Positions 24,257 to 33,845 of a stretch of DNA of 64,000 nucleotides are shown here, piece after piece; position 1 is the stretch's first letter; each line of letters opens with the position of its first letter. Where the stretch lies: contig ONDM01000012.1 in the NCBI GenBank assembly GCA_900316585.1, forward strand, positions 44,686 to 108,685, written 5' to 3'. Both the position numbers and the translations under genes were made by a program. This DNA is from an uncultured Prevotellaceae bacterium (GTDB lineage Bacteria > Bacteroidota > Bacteroidia > Bacteroidales > Bacteroidaceae). Under the pieces are notes generated by a model. It was not told where the DNA came from and did no database searches. It saw only the letters and a list, made by a program, of their open reading frames with translations.

Positions 24257-25159
24257 TTAAAGGTTCGACAATAAGAAAGGTTTAAGTTCATTTACAGTCA
24301 TGCCTCTGCGGGATGCGTAGTCTATTAATTGGTCCTCTCCAATTTTACCAATGCTGAAGTAGTGGCTTTCTGGATGTGAGATCATCAGTCCACTAACTGA
24401 TGCATGAGGTTTCATCATTGCATTCCCTGTGAGTGAAATCCCTATCTTCTGATAGTCTAATAAGGGTAGTACAACTCGGTTTATACTGATGTCGGGTAAG
24501 GAAGGATAGCCGATGGCAGGGCGAATTCCCTGAAATTCTTCATTGTTCATCTGTGGAATAGTCAGGCGCTCATCTGGTGCATAAGCCCAAATGTATTTGC
24601 GTACTTCTTCATGCAATTTCTCTGCAGTGGCTTCAGCCAAGCGATCCGCTAGTGTCTGTACTAGTAAGTGCTTGAATTCGTCATCGGGATATAGTGTCTC
24701 AACTTCTGCGTCAATAGTAGTACAGAAAAGACCTATGGTATCTGGGATTCCCTGTTTTATAGGACGGATGAAATCGGAAAGACAGAGAAAGGGCGTATTT
24801 CCACTCTGCTGTCTGAGCAAGGGGAGAGTGATTTTCTCCCCTTCAATATTCAGCAAAATGTCATTTGTGATGCTATTACATTCAGTCAGGCGAACATTCC
24901 CACGGGTTTCATACTTTGCGTCTAAAAGAAGCAACAGGTGGTTAGCCTCTTTCCATAGATTCGTGGCCTCTTTGGCTTTGGCTTGTTCTTCTTCGGGGAA
25001 AGAGTGAATCCAGTTTGTCATGCAACTGTAGCAATGACTGAAGATGTCAACTGCAGCGAATTTGGGTGGAAATCCCCATGCATGATAAAAGTAGATCCAA
25101 TTGATGTATGGAGCCACTTCCCTAATCCGGTAATGTCTGCAGTGCAATCCTATTTGCAT
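24257..25159 (-). CDS. Stand-alone MetH activation-domain protein
   Basis: A 300-residue protein. The C-terminal part matches the AdoMet-binding reactivation domain of cobalamin-dependent methionine synthase: AYAPDERL, RPAIGYPSLPD (the RxxxGY motif), NAMMKPHASVSG, and ESHYFSIGKIGEDQLIDYASRRG. The N-terminal 80 residues are not typical of MetH. Separate activation domains occur in several lineages where MetH is split. No metH catalytic gene is in the window. It lies 9 bp after the dihydroorotase gene. Confidence 0.88.
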   Translation of the reverse strand: MQIGLHCRHYRIREVAPYINWIYFYHAWGFPPKFAAVDIFSHCYSCMTNWIHSFPEEEQAKAKEATNLWKEANHLLLLLDAKYETRGNVRLTECNSITNDILLNIEGEKITLPLLRQQSGNTPFLCLSDFIRPIKQGIPDTIGLFCTTIDAEVETLYPDDEFKHLLVQTLADRLAEATAEKLHEEVRKYIWAYAPDERLTIPQMNNEEFQGIRPAIGYPSLPDISINRVVLPLLDYQKIGISLTGNAMMKPHASVSGLMISHPESHYFSIGKIGEDQLIDYASRRGMTVNELKPFLLSNL

Positions 25160-25168
25160 AAATTGTGT

Positions 25169-26512
25169 TTAGCGAAACTCAAGTGGTAGGCCTACGGTGG
25201 AGTCAATCACAGTTCCTTTCTGGTAGATTTTATTACCATTGCAGAACGTGTATTCTATTTGATGGTGGAAAGTCTGTCCTTCCATTGGGCTCCATCCACA
25301 TTTGCTGAGAATATCTGAGTTCTTAACCGTCCATTCTTTGCTTGGATTAACTAATACCAAATCGGCTTGGTATCCTTCACGTATGTATCCTCTATTATGT
25401 ATGGAGAAAAGTTCTGCAGGTCGGTGGCACATTAGGTTTACCGTCTGTTCCAAGGTAAGTATTCCCTTCAATGTCAATTCCAACATGGCCACCAAAGAGA
25501 ACTGTACCATAGGCATGCCTGATGCAGCTTTCAGACAACCACCTTGTTTCTCATAAAGCAAATGAGGTGCATGATCCGTTCCAATCACATCTATTCTGCC
25601 GTCAGTCAAGCCCTGACGGAGCGCATCTCTGTCTTTTGATGTTTTTACTGAAGGGTTGCACTTAATTCGGGTGCCTAATTCTTTATAATCCTCATCGGTG
25701 AAATAAAGGTGGGCAATGCAGGCTTCTGCGGTGATCTTCTTGCCTTTGTGGTATGGAACAGCTTGGAATAAATCCAATTCCTTGGCTGTAGTAAGGTGGG
25801 CTACATGAAGTCTGGCACCTGTTTCTTTAGCCATTTGAATAGCCAATGAAGTTGATTTGTAGCATGCTTCCACATCGCGGATTTCAGGGTGATGGATTAC
25901 TTCAGGGTCATCGCCATAAAGTTTTTTTAGCCGTTCTGCGTTTTTGCTAATGGCTTGAGAATCCTCACAATGTGCCATAATCACCATATCCTTTGGCGTG
26001 TTTTGGAACACTTGTATGAGGGCATCCTTTTGGTCAACCAGCATATTACCTGTAGATGAACCCATGAAAAGCTTTATGCCGGGAATATCCTTCCTGTCCT
26101 TTAAGGAAGAAAGCATACTGGCATTATTATTAGTGGCACCAAAAAAGAAACTATAGTTTACCAGACTTTTTTGAGCGGCAATTTCAAACTTGGCATCCAA
26201 AGCCTCTATTGTCGTGGTCAGAGGTTTGGTATTTGGCATGTCAAAATAACTTGTTACACCTCCGGCTGCAGCTGCACGACTTTCGGAAAAAATATCAGCT
26301 TTATGGGTAAGACCAGGCTCACGGAAGTGCACATGATCATCAATGACACCAGGAAGCAAATAAAGCCCTGAGGCATCTATAATCTCATCGGCATTGCAAG
26401 TTTCCGGTTCAGGTAAGATACGGGCTATTTTCCCATCGGAAACAAGGACGGAAGCCAAGAAACGTTTTCCCTCATTGATGATAGTTGCATGCTGAATGAG
26501 TGTAGAAGGCAT
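25169..26512 (-). CDS. pyrC: Dihydroorotase
   Basis: A 447-residue amidohydrolase of the dihydroorotase type, which closes carbamoyl-aspartate to dihydroorotate. The metal ligands are visible: H60 and H62 in DDHVHFREP, the likely carboxylated Lys147 in GIKLFMGSS, H181 in MAHCED, the His in HVAHLTTA, and the Asp in GTDHAPH. The FREPG and GTDHAPH motifs favour class I dihydroorotase over allantoinase. pyrK and pyrD are 13 kb away. Confidence 0.94.
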   Translation of the reverse strand: MPSTLIQHATIINEGKRFLASVLVSDGKIARILPEPETCNADEIIDASGLYLLPGVIDDHVHFREPGLTHKADIFSESRAAAAGGVTSYFDMPNTKPLTTTIEALDAKFEIAAQKSLVNYSFFFGATNNNASMLSSLKDRKDIPGIKLFMGSSTGNMLVDQKDALIQVFQNTPKDMVIMAHCEDSQAISKNAERLKKLYGDDPEVIHHPEIRDVEACYKSTSLAIQMAKETGARLHVAHLTTAKELDLFQAVPYHKGKKITAEACIAHLYFTDEDYKELGTRIKCNPSVKTSKDRDALRQGLTDGRIDVIGTDHAPHLLYEKQGGCLKAASGMPMVQFSLVAMLELTLKGILTLEQTVNLMCHRPAELFSIHNRGYIREGYQADLVLVNPSKEWTVKNSDILSKCGWSPMEGQTFHHQIEYTFCNGNKIYQKGTVIDSTVGLPLEFR

Positions 26513-26518
26513 GGCTCT

Positions 26519-27265
26519 TTAGTTTACTGGTTTTGGATATTTGCGGAACCAACTATCCCATTTCAGTTGGATGACACCAAAAACGGCTTCTCCGAATATA
26601 CTGGTGTTCATTTTGCTGGTTCCTAGTTCACGGTTGACAAAGATGACAGGCACCTCCTTTACCTTGAAACCACACATGACAGTGGTGAATTTCATTTCTA
26701 TTTGGAATGCATACCCCTTGAATCGCACTTTGTCTAATTCTAAAGTTTCCAATACTCTACGTTTGTAACATACAAAGCCGGCAGTTGTGTCATGAATGTC
26801 CAGTCCGGTAATGATACGTACATACTTAGATGCAAAATATGACATTAAGACACGCCCCATAGGCCAGTTGACAACATTTACACCACTAACGTACCGCGAA
26901 CCGATGGACATATCGTAACCATCCTCAGCACAGGCTGAGTAGAGTCGTGGCAGATCATTTGGATTATGAGAGAAATCGGCATCCATTTCAAATATGTATT
27001 CATACCCATGCGCCAATCCCCATTTGAATCCTGCGATGTAAGCTGTTCCGAGACCTAATTTCCCGGAGCGCTCCACAATGAATAAACGTGTAGGGAATTC
27101 ATTTATCAGACGTTTCACGATATTTGCTGTACCGTCGGGAGACCCATCATCTATAATAAGAATATGGAACACCTTTTCCAGGCCAAAAACGGCTCGGATT
27201 ATATTTTCAATATTTTCCTTCTCATTATATGTTGGAATAATGACCAGGCTATCTGAAGCATTCAT
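26519..27265 (-). CDS. Polyprenol monophosphomannose synthase-like GT2 glycosyltransferase
   Basis: A 248-residue soluble GT2 enzyme of the DPM1 type: VIIPTYNEKENIENII, DDGSPDGT, the DxD-like MDADFSHNP, GSRYVSGVNVVNWP, and FKGYAFQIEMKF. The family transfers mannose (sometimes glucose) to polyprenyl phosphate for later use on the periplasmic side. In Bacteroidetes it is thought to feed protein O-glycosylation and lipid modification. It is the first gene of the operon with pyrC, the MetH activation domain and plsC. Confidence 0.92.
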   Translation of the reverse strand: MNASDSLVIIPTYNEKENIENIIRAVFGLEKVFHILIIDDGSPDGTANIVKRLINEFPTRLFIVERSGKLGLGTAYIAGFKWGLAHGYEYIFEMDADFSHNPNDLPRLYSACAEDGYDMSIGSRYVSGVNVVNWPMGRVLMSYFASKYVRIITGLDIHDTTAGFVCYKRRVLETLELDKVRFKGYAFQIEMKFTTVMCGFKVKEVPVIFVNRELGTSKMNTSIFGEAVFGVIQLKWDSWFRKYPKPVN

Positions 27266-27290
27266 CCTTGTTTACATAAATTTATCCTTG

Positions 27291-27320
27291 CAAAAGTAGC
27301 AATTAATTTGCAGATAGCAA
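27291..27320 (-). promoter_or_regulatory. Promoter of the DPM1-pyrC-plsC operon
   Basis: Minus-strand TTG (plus CAA 27318-27320), 19-bp gap, TACTTTTG (plus 27291-27298), 25 bp before the start. Confidence 0.78.
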
Positions 27321-27337
27321 AAAAATGAGTAAGTTTG
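27307..27337 (+). promoter_or_regulatory. Promoter of the DnaJ/TerB-Dcu operon
   Basis: TTTG (27307-27310), 19-bp gap, TAAGTTTG (27330-27337), 29 bp before the start. It overlaps the divergent promoter. Confidence 0.82.
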
Positions 27338-27366
27338 CAAATAAATTAAGATAAATACAGAATAAA

Positions 27367-28176
27367 ATGGGAATAGGAAAGTGGATAGGTGGCATACTGG
27401 GTTGGATTGTCGCTGGGCCTTTAGGAGCTTTGGCTGGTGTGGCTTTAGGTTCGCTCTTTGATACAGACAACATGCTTGAGGAACCTTCTTCAGGCTGGAA
27501 TGGACAACGGACTCAAGGTGGTGGAAGCACGTATAATTCTAATCCTTTCAATACAGGACAGCGAAACAGTTTTTTGTTTTCTCTGTTGGTTATGGCATCA
27601 TATATCATCAAGGCAGATGGAAAAGTGATGCATTCTGAAATGGAGTATGTGCGTCAGTTCCTTCGCACTAATTTTGGAGAAGTGTCCGTCTCTCAAGGTG
27701 AGCAGATCCTGAAGAATCTTTTTGAGCAGCGTAAGCAGATGGAGGCAAGGAATCCGAATGCTTTTAGGAATACTATTCATGAATGTGGTCAGCAGATAGC
27801 TCAATATATGACTTATGAGCAACGTCTGCAGCTGTTGGCTTTTCTTGCAAACATAGCTAAGGCAGATGGCTCCTTACCTCAAGTGGAGATTGATGCACTG
27901 AAGGAAGTGGCAGCTGCCATGAATGTGGATGGAAAAGAAGTTGATTCCTTGTTGAATCTAGGTGGAAAGTCACTTGATGAGGCTTATAAGGTTCTTGAAA
28001 TAGAGCCGACAGCTACGGATGATGAAGTGCGTAAGGCATATAGGAGATTGGCATTGTTGCATCATCCGGATAAGGTAGCTACTTTGGGCGAGGATGTTAA
28101 AAAGGCTGCGGAAGAGAAATTCCAGGCTATTAATGCAGCCAAGGAAATGATTTATAAAGCTCGCGGAATGAAATAA
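27367..28176 (+). CDS. TerB/DnaJ-domain co-chaperone (DjlA-like)
   Basis: A 269-residue protein with a glycine-rich hydrophobic N-terminal segment (GGILGWIVAGPLGALAGVALGSLFD), a linker, a TerB-like helical domain (about 65-185, with two KADG/KADGS turns), and a C-terminal J domain (about 203-269) whose HPD motif is in LHHPDK. This order matches DjlA. J domains stimulate DnaK. The next gene begins 2 bp after its stop. Confidence 0.93.
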   Translation: MGIGKWIGGILGWIVAGPLGALAGVALGSLFDTDNMLEEPSSGWNGQRTQGGGSTYNSNPFNTGQRNSFLFSLLVMASYIIKADGKVMHSEMEYVRQFLRTNFGEVSVSQGEQILKNLFEQRKQMEARNPNAFRNTIHECGQQIAQYMTYEQRLQLLAFLANIAKADGSLPQVEIDALKEVAAAMNVDGKEVDSLLNLGGKSLDEAYKVLEIEPTATDDEVRKAYRRLALLHHPDKVATLGEDVKKAAEEKFQAINAAKEMIYKARGMK

Positions 28177-28178
28177 AG

Positions 28179-29504
28179 ATGTTGATACAACTATTGTTCG
28201 TTTTGGCTGCTATTATAGTCGGGGCCCGTCTAGGGGGCATCGGCTTAGGAGTTATGGGTGGTGTCGGAGTGGCTATCCTTTGCTTCGTTTTCGGTTTGCA
28301 GCCTACAGCTCCTCCAATTGATGTCATGCTTATGATTGCTGCTGTGATTTCAGCAGCTTCTTGTATGCAAGCTGCAGGCGGTCTAAATTTGATGGTACGG
28401 GTGGCAGAACGAATTTTACGTAGGCATCCTTCTCATGTCACTATTCTTAGTCCTATAGTGACTTATGTATTCACTCTCTTTGCTGGCACAGGGCATGTAG
28501 CCTATAGCGTTCTTCCTGTAATAGCAGAGGTAGCACATGATAGTAAGATACGTCCTGAACGTCCTTTAGGAATAGCTGTGATAGCTTCTCAACAAGCTAT
28601 TACTGCCAGTCCTATCTCTGCAGCTACAGCAGCTATGCTTGCTTTGCTTGGTGGCTTTAATGTGACTTTGTTTGATATTCTTGTAATTACTATCCCAGCA
28701 ACATTCATTGGTTGCATGGTTGGAGCTCTTTGCTCGATGAGGGTAGGTAAGGATCTGGAGGATGACCCTGAATACCAACGCCGTTTAAAAGAAGGGATAA
28801 TTGAGACCACTCCTAGGAAACATTACGAGGAGAAAAGTATTTTAAAAGGTAATAAGAAAGCTTTTTGTTCAGTTTTTATTTTCTTATTGACGACCTTACT
28901 TATTATCATTTTTGGCTCTTTCCCTGGACTACGTCCGCATTTCATGGTGAATGGCTCTGAAGTGGTGATGGATATGCCTACTGTCATTGAAATGCTGATG
29001 CTTGCTGCAGCTGCAATCATCTTACTGGCTACTGGTACTGATGGAATTAAGGCTACTCATGGTTCAGTCTTTTCTGCTGGCATGCAGGCTGTCATTGCTA
29101 TTTTTGGAATAGCTTGGATGGGAGATACTTTTATACAGGGTAACATTACAGAACTGACAGAACGTATACAAGGACTGGTTACTCAGATGCCTTGGCTTTT
29201 CTGCCTAGCTTTGTTTGTAATGTCAATTTTGTTGTATAGCCAGGCAGCTACTGTACGTGCTATCATGCCTTTAGGTATTGCATTAGGTCTTAATCCATAC
29301 TTGCTGATAGCTCTTTTCCCAGCAGTTAATGGTTATTTCTTTATTCCTAATTATCCTACGGTTGTAGCTGCAATCAATTTTGACCGTACTGGAACCACAC
29401 ATATTGGAAAGTATGTGTTGAATCATTCCTTTATGATGCCGGGATTGGTAGCTACTGCTGTATCGTTGGTGATTGGAATTGCCATTTGCCAAGTTTTCTA
29501 TTAG
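28179..29504 (+). CDS. Anaerobic C4-dicarboxylate transporter (DcuA/DcuB family)
   Basis: A 441-residue inner-membrane antiporter with about eleven helices. TGHVAYSVLPVIAEVA, RPERPLGIAVIASQQAITASPISAATAAML and SQAATVRAIMPLG are Dcu signatures. Dcu carriers exchange fumarate, malate or aspartate for succinate in fumarate respiration, which fits an anaerobic gut bacterium that excretes succinate. Confidence 0.95.
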   Translation: MLIQLLFVLAAIIVGARLGGIGLGVMGGVGVAILCFVFGLQPTAPPIDVMLMIAAVISAASCMQAAGGLNLMVRVAERILRRHPSHVTILSPIVTYVFTLFAGTGHVAYSVLPVIAEVAHDSKIRPERPLGIAVIASQQAITASPISAATAAMLALLGGFNVTLFDILVITIPATFIGCMVGALCSMRVGKDLEDDPEYQRRLKEGIIETTPRKHYEEKSILKGNKKAFCSVFIFLLTTLLIIIFGSFPGLRPHFMVNGSEVVMDMPTVIEMLMLAAAAIILLATGTDGIKATHGSVFSAGMQAVIAIFGIAWMGDTFIQGNITELTERIQGLVTQMPWLFCLALFVMSILLYSQAATVRAIMPLGIALGLNPYLLIALFPAVNGYFFIPNYPTVVAAINFDRTGTTHIGKYVLNHSFMMPGLVATAVSLVIGIAICQVFY

Positions 29505-29506
29505 AA

Positions 29507-30604
29507 TCAGTTGTTTTCTTCCGACTTGAACTTGAAACATAATTGTTTCCAGACAGGTTTCTTTGTTTCATCTTTTATGGTGCGGTTAATGGAGATTCCG
29601 AGCAGTCGGATGGGGTGGTTTTTGTAATCTATTTCCTTTATGAGCTCTTTAGCTGATGTTAGTATGTCTTTTAAAGTCTTGAATGGCTTTTTTCGTGTGG
29701 TACTTCTGGTTATTTGCTGGAAATCATTGAACTTGACTTTCAGGGTCAAGGTATGACCTATGAACTGGTCGTTTTCCAAACGACGGACAAGTTCCTCGGT
29801 GAGATGATAAAGTTGTATGGTGACAGCAGAAAGGGTGAAAATGTCTTGTTCAAAGGTGCGCTCAGTTCCTACGGATTTACGTATCCAGACAGGCTCTACT
29901 TCCCGGTTGTCTATTCCACGGGAGAAGTCATAGAAAATCTGTCCTGCTTTGCCAAAATGATATTGTAGGAATTCCAGGCTTACGGCACGAAGCTGTTCTC
30001 CATTGTTAATTCCTAGCTCGCGCATTTTTTTTGCAGTTACTTTTCCCACACCCCAAAAATCTTCTATGTCAAGTTTAGAGATGAAGTCCAAGGCTCTGTC
30101 GGGATGGATGGTGCAGAGACCATCCGGTTTACGGTAGTCAGATGCCACTTTTGCAAGGAATTTATTGTAAGAGACACCTGCTGATGCGGTAAGATGAAGA
30201 CGTTCACGTATTTTTTGCTTGATTTCCTTGGCGATGTCTACTGCAAGTTCTATATGAGGCTTGTTTTCTGTGACATCCAGGAAAGCTTCATCACAGGAAA
30301 GAGGCTCAATTTTGTCGGTGTACTCATGAAGAATAGAACGGATTTGTTCTGAAACCTGAAAGTAGTATTTATGCCTTGCAGGAATTAGGATTAGCTGTGG
30401 ACAGAGTTGCTTGGCCTTCACTACTGACATGGCAGAGTGAACACCGTATTTGCGTGCTTCATAATTGGCAGTAGCTACAACGCTCCGTTCGGTAGTACCT
30501 CCTACAGCTATTGGTTTCCCTACCAGTTCTGGATTGTCACGCATTTCTACGGCAGCAAAAAAACAATCCATGTCAATATGTATGATTTTACGCAGATGGT
30601 CCAT
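29507..30604 (-). CDS. dinB: DNA polymerase IV
   Basis: A 365-residue Y-family translesion polymerase. The start at 30604 gives MDHLRKIIHIDMDCFFAAVE, with catalytic Asp11; SCDEAFLDV carries the other acidic pair. A longer frame to 30655 would run through a terminator stem and is rejected. The little-finger domain and a KKPVWKQLCF tail complete it. Its stop lies 2 bp from the convergent dcu stop. Confidence 0.95.
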   Translation of the reverse strand: MDHLRKIIHIDMDCFFAAVEMRDNPELVGKPIAVGGTTERSVVATANYEARKYGVHSAMSVVKAKQLCPQLILIPARHKYYFQVSEQIRSILHEYTDKIEPLSCDEAFLDVTENKPHIELAVDIAKEIKQKIRERLHLTASAGVSYNKFLAKVASDYRKPDGLCTIHPDRALDFISKLDIEDFWGVGKVTAKKMRELGINNGEQLRAVSLEFLQYHFGKAGQIFYDFSRGIDNREVEPVWIRKSVGTERTFEQDIFTLSAVTIQLYHLTEELVRRLENDQFIGHTLTLKVKFNDFQQITRSTTRKKPFKTLKDILTSAKELIKEIDYKNHPIRLLGISINRTIKDETKKPVWKQLCFKFKSEENN

Positions 30605-30635
30605 TTTATAGTTTTTCTGCTTATGCAGATGTCTT

Positions 30636-30675
30636 AAATCATAAGGCCTTTCCACGAGGAAAGGCCTTATGATTT
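30636..30675. terminator. Long perfect hairpin upstream of dinB
   Basis: AAATCATAAGGCCTTTCC (30636-30653) and its exact reverse complement (30658-30675) flank the loop ACGA: an 18-bp stem. It begins at the stop codon of the minus-strand gene ending at 30675 and should end that transcript. Read-through into dinB would make a strong 5' hairpin. Confidence 0.88.
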
Positions 30676-31904
30676 TATTTGGTTTTCTTGAGGCGCCCTA
30701 CAGCCCTCTCCAGACTTTCTGTCGGTTCTATGATATTGTAGTCTCCCCAGAAATCTGGATCAGAGAAGTCTTGAACGGCATCATTGAATGTGTCTCTTTC
30801 CCCAAATCTCTCTTTGTTGATGATTTTTGGTCCCTTGTAGTCTTCTTCCACATCGGTTATTACCATTTCGGAAACGCAGGTGTAATTCCTTGCGAAGAGA
30901 CGTTTTTTCCAGTCACAGCTGAAGCGGAAGGTATTTTTCATGTAATTGATTCTTCCGTTTTTGTAGTCAACGATGGTGGAAAGCTCCCTCGGACGGAAGC
31001 GAAGGCCACCTGGCTTCTTGTATAGCATGTGTTTGATGGCTTTTGCCCGGTTCCTCATGTCTAGGGAGAACTCCAGTCGGGTGATAGCAAGGGTTTGCCT
31101 GTCCAAATAGATTTTACCATAGTATAGAGCCCATGGCTGCTCTACTGCAGGAGTAAAGTTTATTACTAACTGTGCTCTGTCATTGATGACGGCAGACTCA
31201 TCGTCCAAATCGTATCTATAGGCATCTGCTTCCCAGTCTGTAGGGTCAAAAAGTACTACGTCATTCTTCACTGCATCAAGAGTGATAGGAAGAGTAGGCC
31301 CTCCCATGACTTTTACTGAAATAGTGTCTTTCGTTCTTTGGCTGATTAGTCTTCGGCCGTGAACTACTTTTACCCTGTCATAGTCTATTCCATAGTCATA
31401 GGGCCTCTTGTAGGTCTGGAGAATAGCCTCGGAGATATCTATGAAACGATTACCTTTCTGAATAGTTTCCCTGTAAAAGGATGTCAAAAGCTCGGTGTCC
31501 TGGACGTTGTTCTCATGCCGTTTTTCCAAGGCTGCTCTTACCAGATTTCTGCCTTCACCGGAATAGACCACCAGTTCTTTGAGAACCATGGTGGAAGGGG
31601 TAAGATTTATTTTAAGATCTTCTAATTTATTATTGATATCAACATTTTTTGTCTTGTAGCCGATGGAGGTGACTTGGATAAAATCTGGCTTAGTCTTTAA
31701 TTTAAGGGAAAAATAGCCGTCGCCATTGGTCACGGTACCTATATTAGTGCCAGGAACAGAAATACTGGCATCTTCAATTTTGGATCCACTGAATTCGTCA
31801 CGGACATGACCTGTTATTTTGATGAGAAAATCATCATCAGTCTCTTGTGCCATAGTCAGAGCAGCTATTGGCAGCAATAATAGTATAGCAAATAGTCTCT
31901 TCAT
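30675..31904 (-). CDS. Exported protein with N-terminal carboxypeptidase-regulatory-like domain
   Basis: A 409-residue secreted protein (signal peptide to ALTMAQ). Residues 28-110 are a CarboxypepD_reg-like domain (ITGHVRDEFSGSKIEDASISVPGTNIGTVTNGDGYFSLKL...INLTPSTMVLKELVVY). The remaining 300 residues look like a large beta domain (SFYRETIQKGNRFIDISEAILQTYK, YYGKIYLDRQTLAITRLEFSL) seen in Bacteroidetes outer-membrane-associated proteins, without a receptor barrel. The function is unknown. A minus-strand -7 box TATCTTTG lies at plus 31962-31969. Confidence 0.82.
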   Translation of the reverse strand: MKRLFAILLLLPIAALTMAQETDDDFLIKITGHVRDEFSGSKIEDASISVPGTNIGTVTNGDGYFSLKLKTKPDFIQVTSIGYKTKNVDINNKLEDLKINLTPSTMVLKELVVYSGEGRNLVRAALEKRHENNVQDTELLTSFYRETIQKGNRFIDISEAILQTYKRPYDYGIDYDRVKVVHGRRLISQRTKDTISVKVMGGPTLPITLDAVKNDVVLFDPTDWEADAYRYDLDDESAVINDRAQLVINFTPAVEQPWALYYGKIYLDRQTLAITRLEFSLDMRNRAKAIKHMLYKKPGGLRFRPRELSTIVDYKNGRINYMKNTFRFSCDWKKRLFARNYTCVSEMVITDVEEDYKGPKIINKERFGERDTFNDAVQDFSDPDFWGDYNIIEPTESLERAVGRLKKTK

Positions 31905-32335
31905 GGTCTTTATATTTATAGTTTAGTTGTTTTATAATGTTGTAGATAGTTCTTCTCTTTACAAAGATACTAAATATCTACTGAATAAACTAGGAATAAT
32001 CTTTTTCGCGATTCAGTTACTTTAAAGTTAGTATTAGCTATTTCAACCGGTTAGAAAAATATGTTTAACTCTTTTTAACTCGTTCCTGATAGTGTCCTTG
32101 TCAAAAAGAAAAACATATCATCTAAATCCTGACTCTTCTTTGGCAAAAATAATAATTTCAGTTTGAAAATCAAAATTGTAGGGAGTTAATTTCTGTTGTC
32201 TTTTTAATAATTATGCAGGAGATTAACGAAAGAGGAAAGATAGGAGAGTGAAGGCCGATTTTTTTTTCCCAGAAGGAGAAAAAAATATTTCTAGAAGGAG
32301 AAATAAAAAACGATATTGATAGAGAACTTTCGTTC
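31905..32335. other. 431-bp AT-rich intergenic region
   Basis: No gene is seen. It holds the -7 box of the upstream gene (plus 31962-31969) and, near 32270-32310, two copies of AGAAGGAGAAA separated by an A/T stretch. The DNA between shows no clear hairpin or RNA. Confidence 0.5.
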
Positions 32336-33040
32336 TTACGGAATCATGTTCTTTTGTGCAAAAATATTCAAATATTTTTTCAGTTTAGGCCACTCTGGAA
32401 GGTGTTGGCTCATAAGGTTCTTGAAATGATTATTGTGGTGGCATTCCTGCAGATGAGTGAACTCATGCACCACTACGTATTCTACACAGGGAAGTGGCAC
32501 GCAGGCCAAGCCTAAGTTAAATAGCAAACTTCGTTTGGACGGACTACAGCTTCCCCAACGTGCCTTCATCTTGCGAATGCCCCATTTTACATTCGGTTCA
32601 TTAAGTCTTAGCGACCATTTTTGCACGAGTTCTTCAATTTCTTTCTGAAGGCATGTCCTGTACCAACTTTCAACGATTAAGCCCCGTTTTTCAGGGGTGG
32701 TACCAGGACGGACAAAGAGGAGAATCTGGTTCTGTCTTAATTGAATGGCAGGGCCAATGCTGTTTTCTATGACTTGCATCTCATAGAATTCTCCAAAGAG
32801 TAAATGCTTTTCTCCTGTGATATATTCTTTTTTCTTCGGTATAGCCTTAGAGCGTTCCATCACTTTAGCACGGCTTTTAATAATCCAATCCCATTTTGCC
32901 AGGATAAATGATCGGATTTCACGGTCTGTCACCCAGAAGGGAGCAGATACACGTACTAGAGCATCGGGACCTTTGATGGTTATCCTGATGCTTTTCATAG
33001 CTTTCCGGCTAAGTGTTATGTCCAGGTCGTTGATTACCAT
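32336..33040 (-). CDS. YgjP-like zinc metallopeptidase
   Basis: A 234-residue protein of the YgjP/DUF45 (WLM/SprT-like) family. The zinc site is HEFTHLQECHHNNHF (HExxH with a third His). MKARWGSCSPSKRSLLFNLGLACVPLPCVEYVVVHEF is the family signature; this C-terminal domain in E. coli YgjP has no firm physiological substrate. The N-terminal half is beta-rich. It is divergent from the PHP gene; minus-strand TACTTTTG (plus 33050-33057) may be its -7 box. Confidence 0.9.
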   Translation of the reverse strand: MVINDLDITLSRKAMKSIRITIKGPDALVRVSAPFWVTDREIRSFILAKWDWIIKSRAKVMERSKAIPKKKEYITGEKHLLFGEFYEMQVIENSIGPAIQLRQNQILLFVRPGTTPEKRGLIVESWYRTCLQKEIEELVQKWSLRLNEPNVKWGIRKMKARWGSCSPSKRSLLFNLGLACVPLPCVEYVVVHEFTHLQECHHNNHFKNLMSQHLPEWPKLKKYLNIFAQKNMIP

Positions 33041-33065
33041 ATTCTAATACAAAAGTACGGCTTTT

Positions 33066-33097
33066 TTTGCGAAAAAGCAGAAAGTTCCGTAAATTTG
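33066..33097 (+). promoter_or_regulatory. Promoter of the PHP-MaoC operon
   Basis: TTTG (33066-33069), 20-bp gap, TAAATTTG (33090-33097), 19 bp before the start. Confidence 0.82.
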
Positions 33098-33116
33098 CAG
33101 AAAAAATAAGCTGACC

Positions 33117-33839
33117 ATGAAGATTTTGATAGATGCCCATACACATACCATCATGAGTGGACATGCATTCAGTACCTTGAGTGAAATGGTGGATATGGCA
33201 GCTCAAAAAGGGCTACAGATTCTGGGTATCACTGAACATGCACCTGGAATACCAGGAACATGTAATCCTATATATTTCAGGAATCTACATGTGGTGCCAC
33301 GTAAGATTAAAGGTGTTAATCTTTTGCTGGGAGCAGAATTGAACATATTGAACACTAAGGGTGATCTAGACTTGAGCGAGTTTTATTATCGTCTTTTAGA
33401 TATCCGTATAGCAGGTATTCATTCCCTGTGCTACGATGAGGGGACAAAGGAGGATAATACTGCGGGAATGGTAGCTGCCATCCGTAATCCTTGGACACAT
33501 ATTATCAGCCATCCTGGAGATGGAACTGCAGAACTGGTTTTTGAGCCCATTGTCTTGGCATCAAAGGAATCACATACTTTGCTGGAGATCAATAATTCTT
33601 CATTGAATCCAGGTAGGGGGAAAGAGAAATCTAAAGTGAATAATCTGGAGATTCTCCGCCTTTGTAAAAAGTATCAGGTGCCCATAATCCTTGGAAGTGA
33701 TGCTCATATATCTTACAGCGTGGCAGATTATGATTATATATGGCCGTTGCTTGCTGAAACGGATTTTCCGGAGGAACTAATCATGAATGATAAACCCGAG
33801 CAGTTCCTCAAATACTTGAATATCAAATTAAAACAATAG
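33117..33839 (+). CDS. PHP-domain phosphatase (YcdX family)
   Basis: A 240-residue PHP phosphoesterase. The trinuclear metal site is seen in DAHTHTIMSGHAFST, GITEHAPG, GAELNI, HPGDG and GSDAHIS. The architecture is that of YcdX, a zinc-dependent phosphatase with unknown natural substrate. It stops 6 bp before the MaoC gene. Confidence 0.92.
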   Translation: MKILIDAHTHTIMSGHAFSTLSEMVDMAAQKGLQILGITEHAPGIPGTCNPIYFRNLHVVPRKIKGVNLLLGAELNILNTKGDLDLSEFYYRLLDIRIAGIHSLCYDEGTKEDNTAGMVAAIRNPWTHIISHPGDGTAELVFEPIVLASKESHTLLEINNSSLNPGRGKEKSKVNNLEILRLCKKYQVPIILGSDAHISYSVADYDYIWPLLAETDFPEELIMNDKPEQFLKYLNIKLKQ

Positions 33840-33845
33840 AATAAC

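Noticed and set aside
30605..30655. Longer dinB start at 30655
   Set aside because: The extra codons run through an 18-bp terminator stem, and the family start MDHLRKIIHIDMDCF is at 30604.
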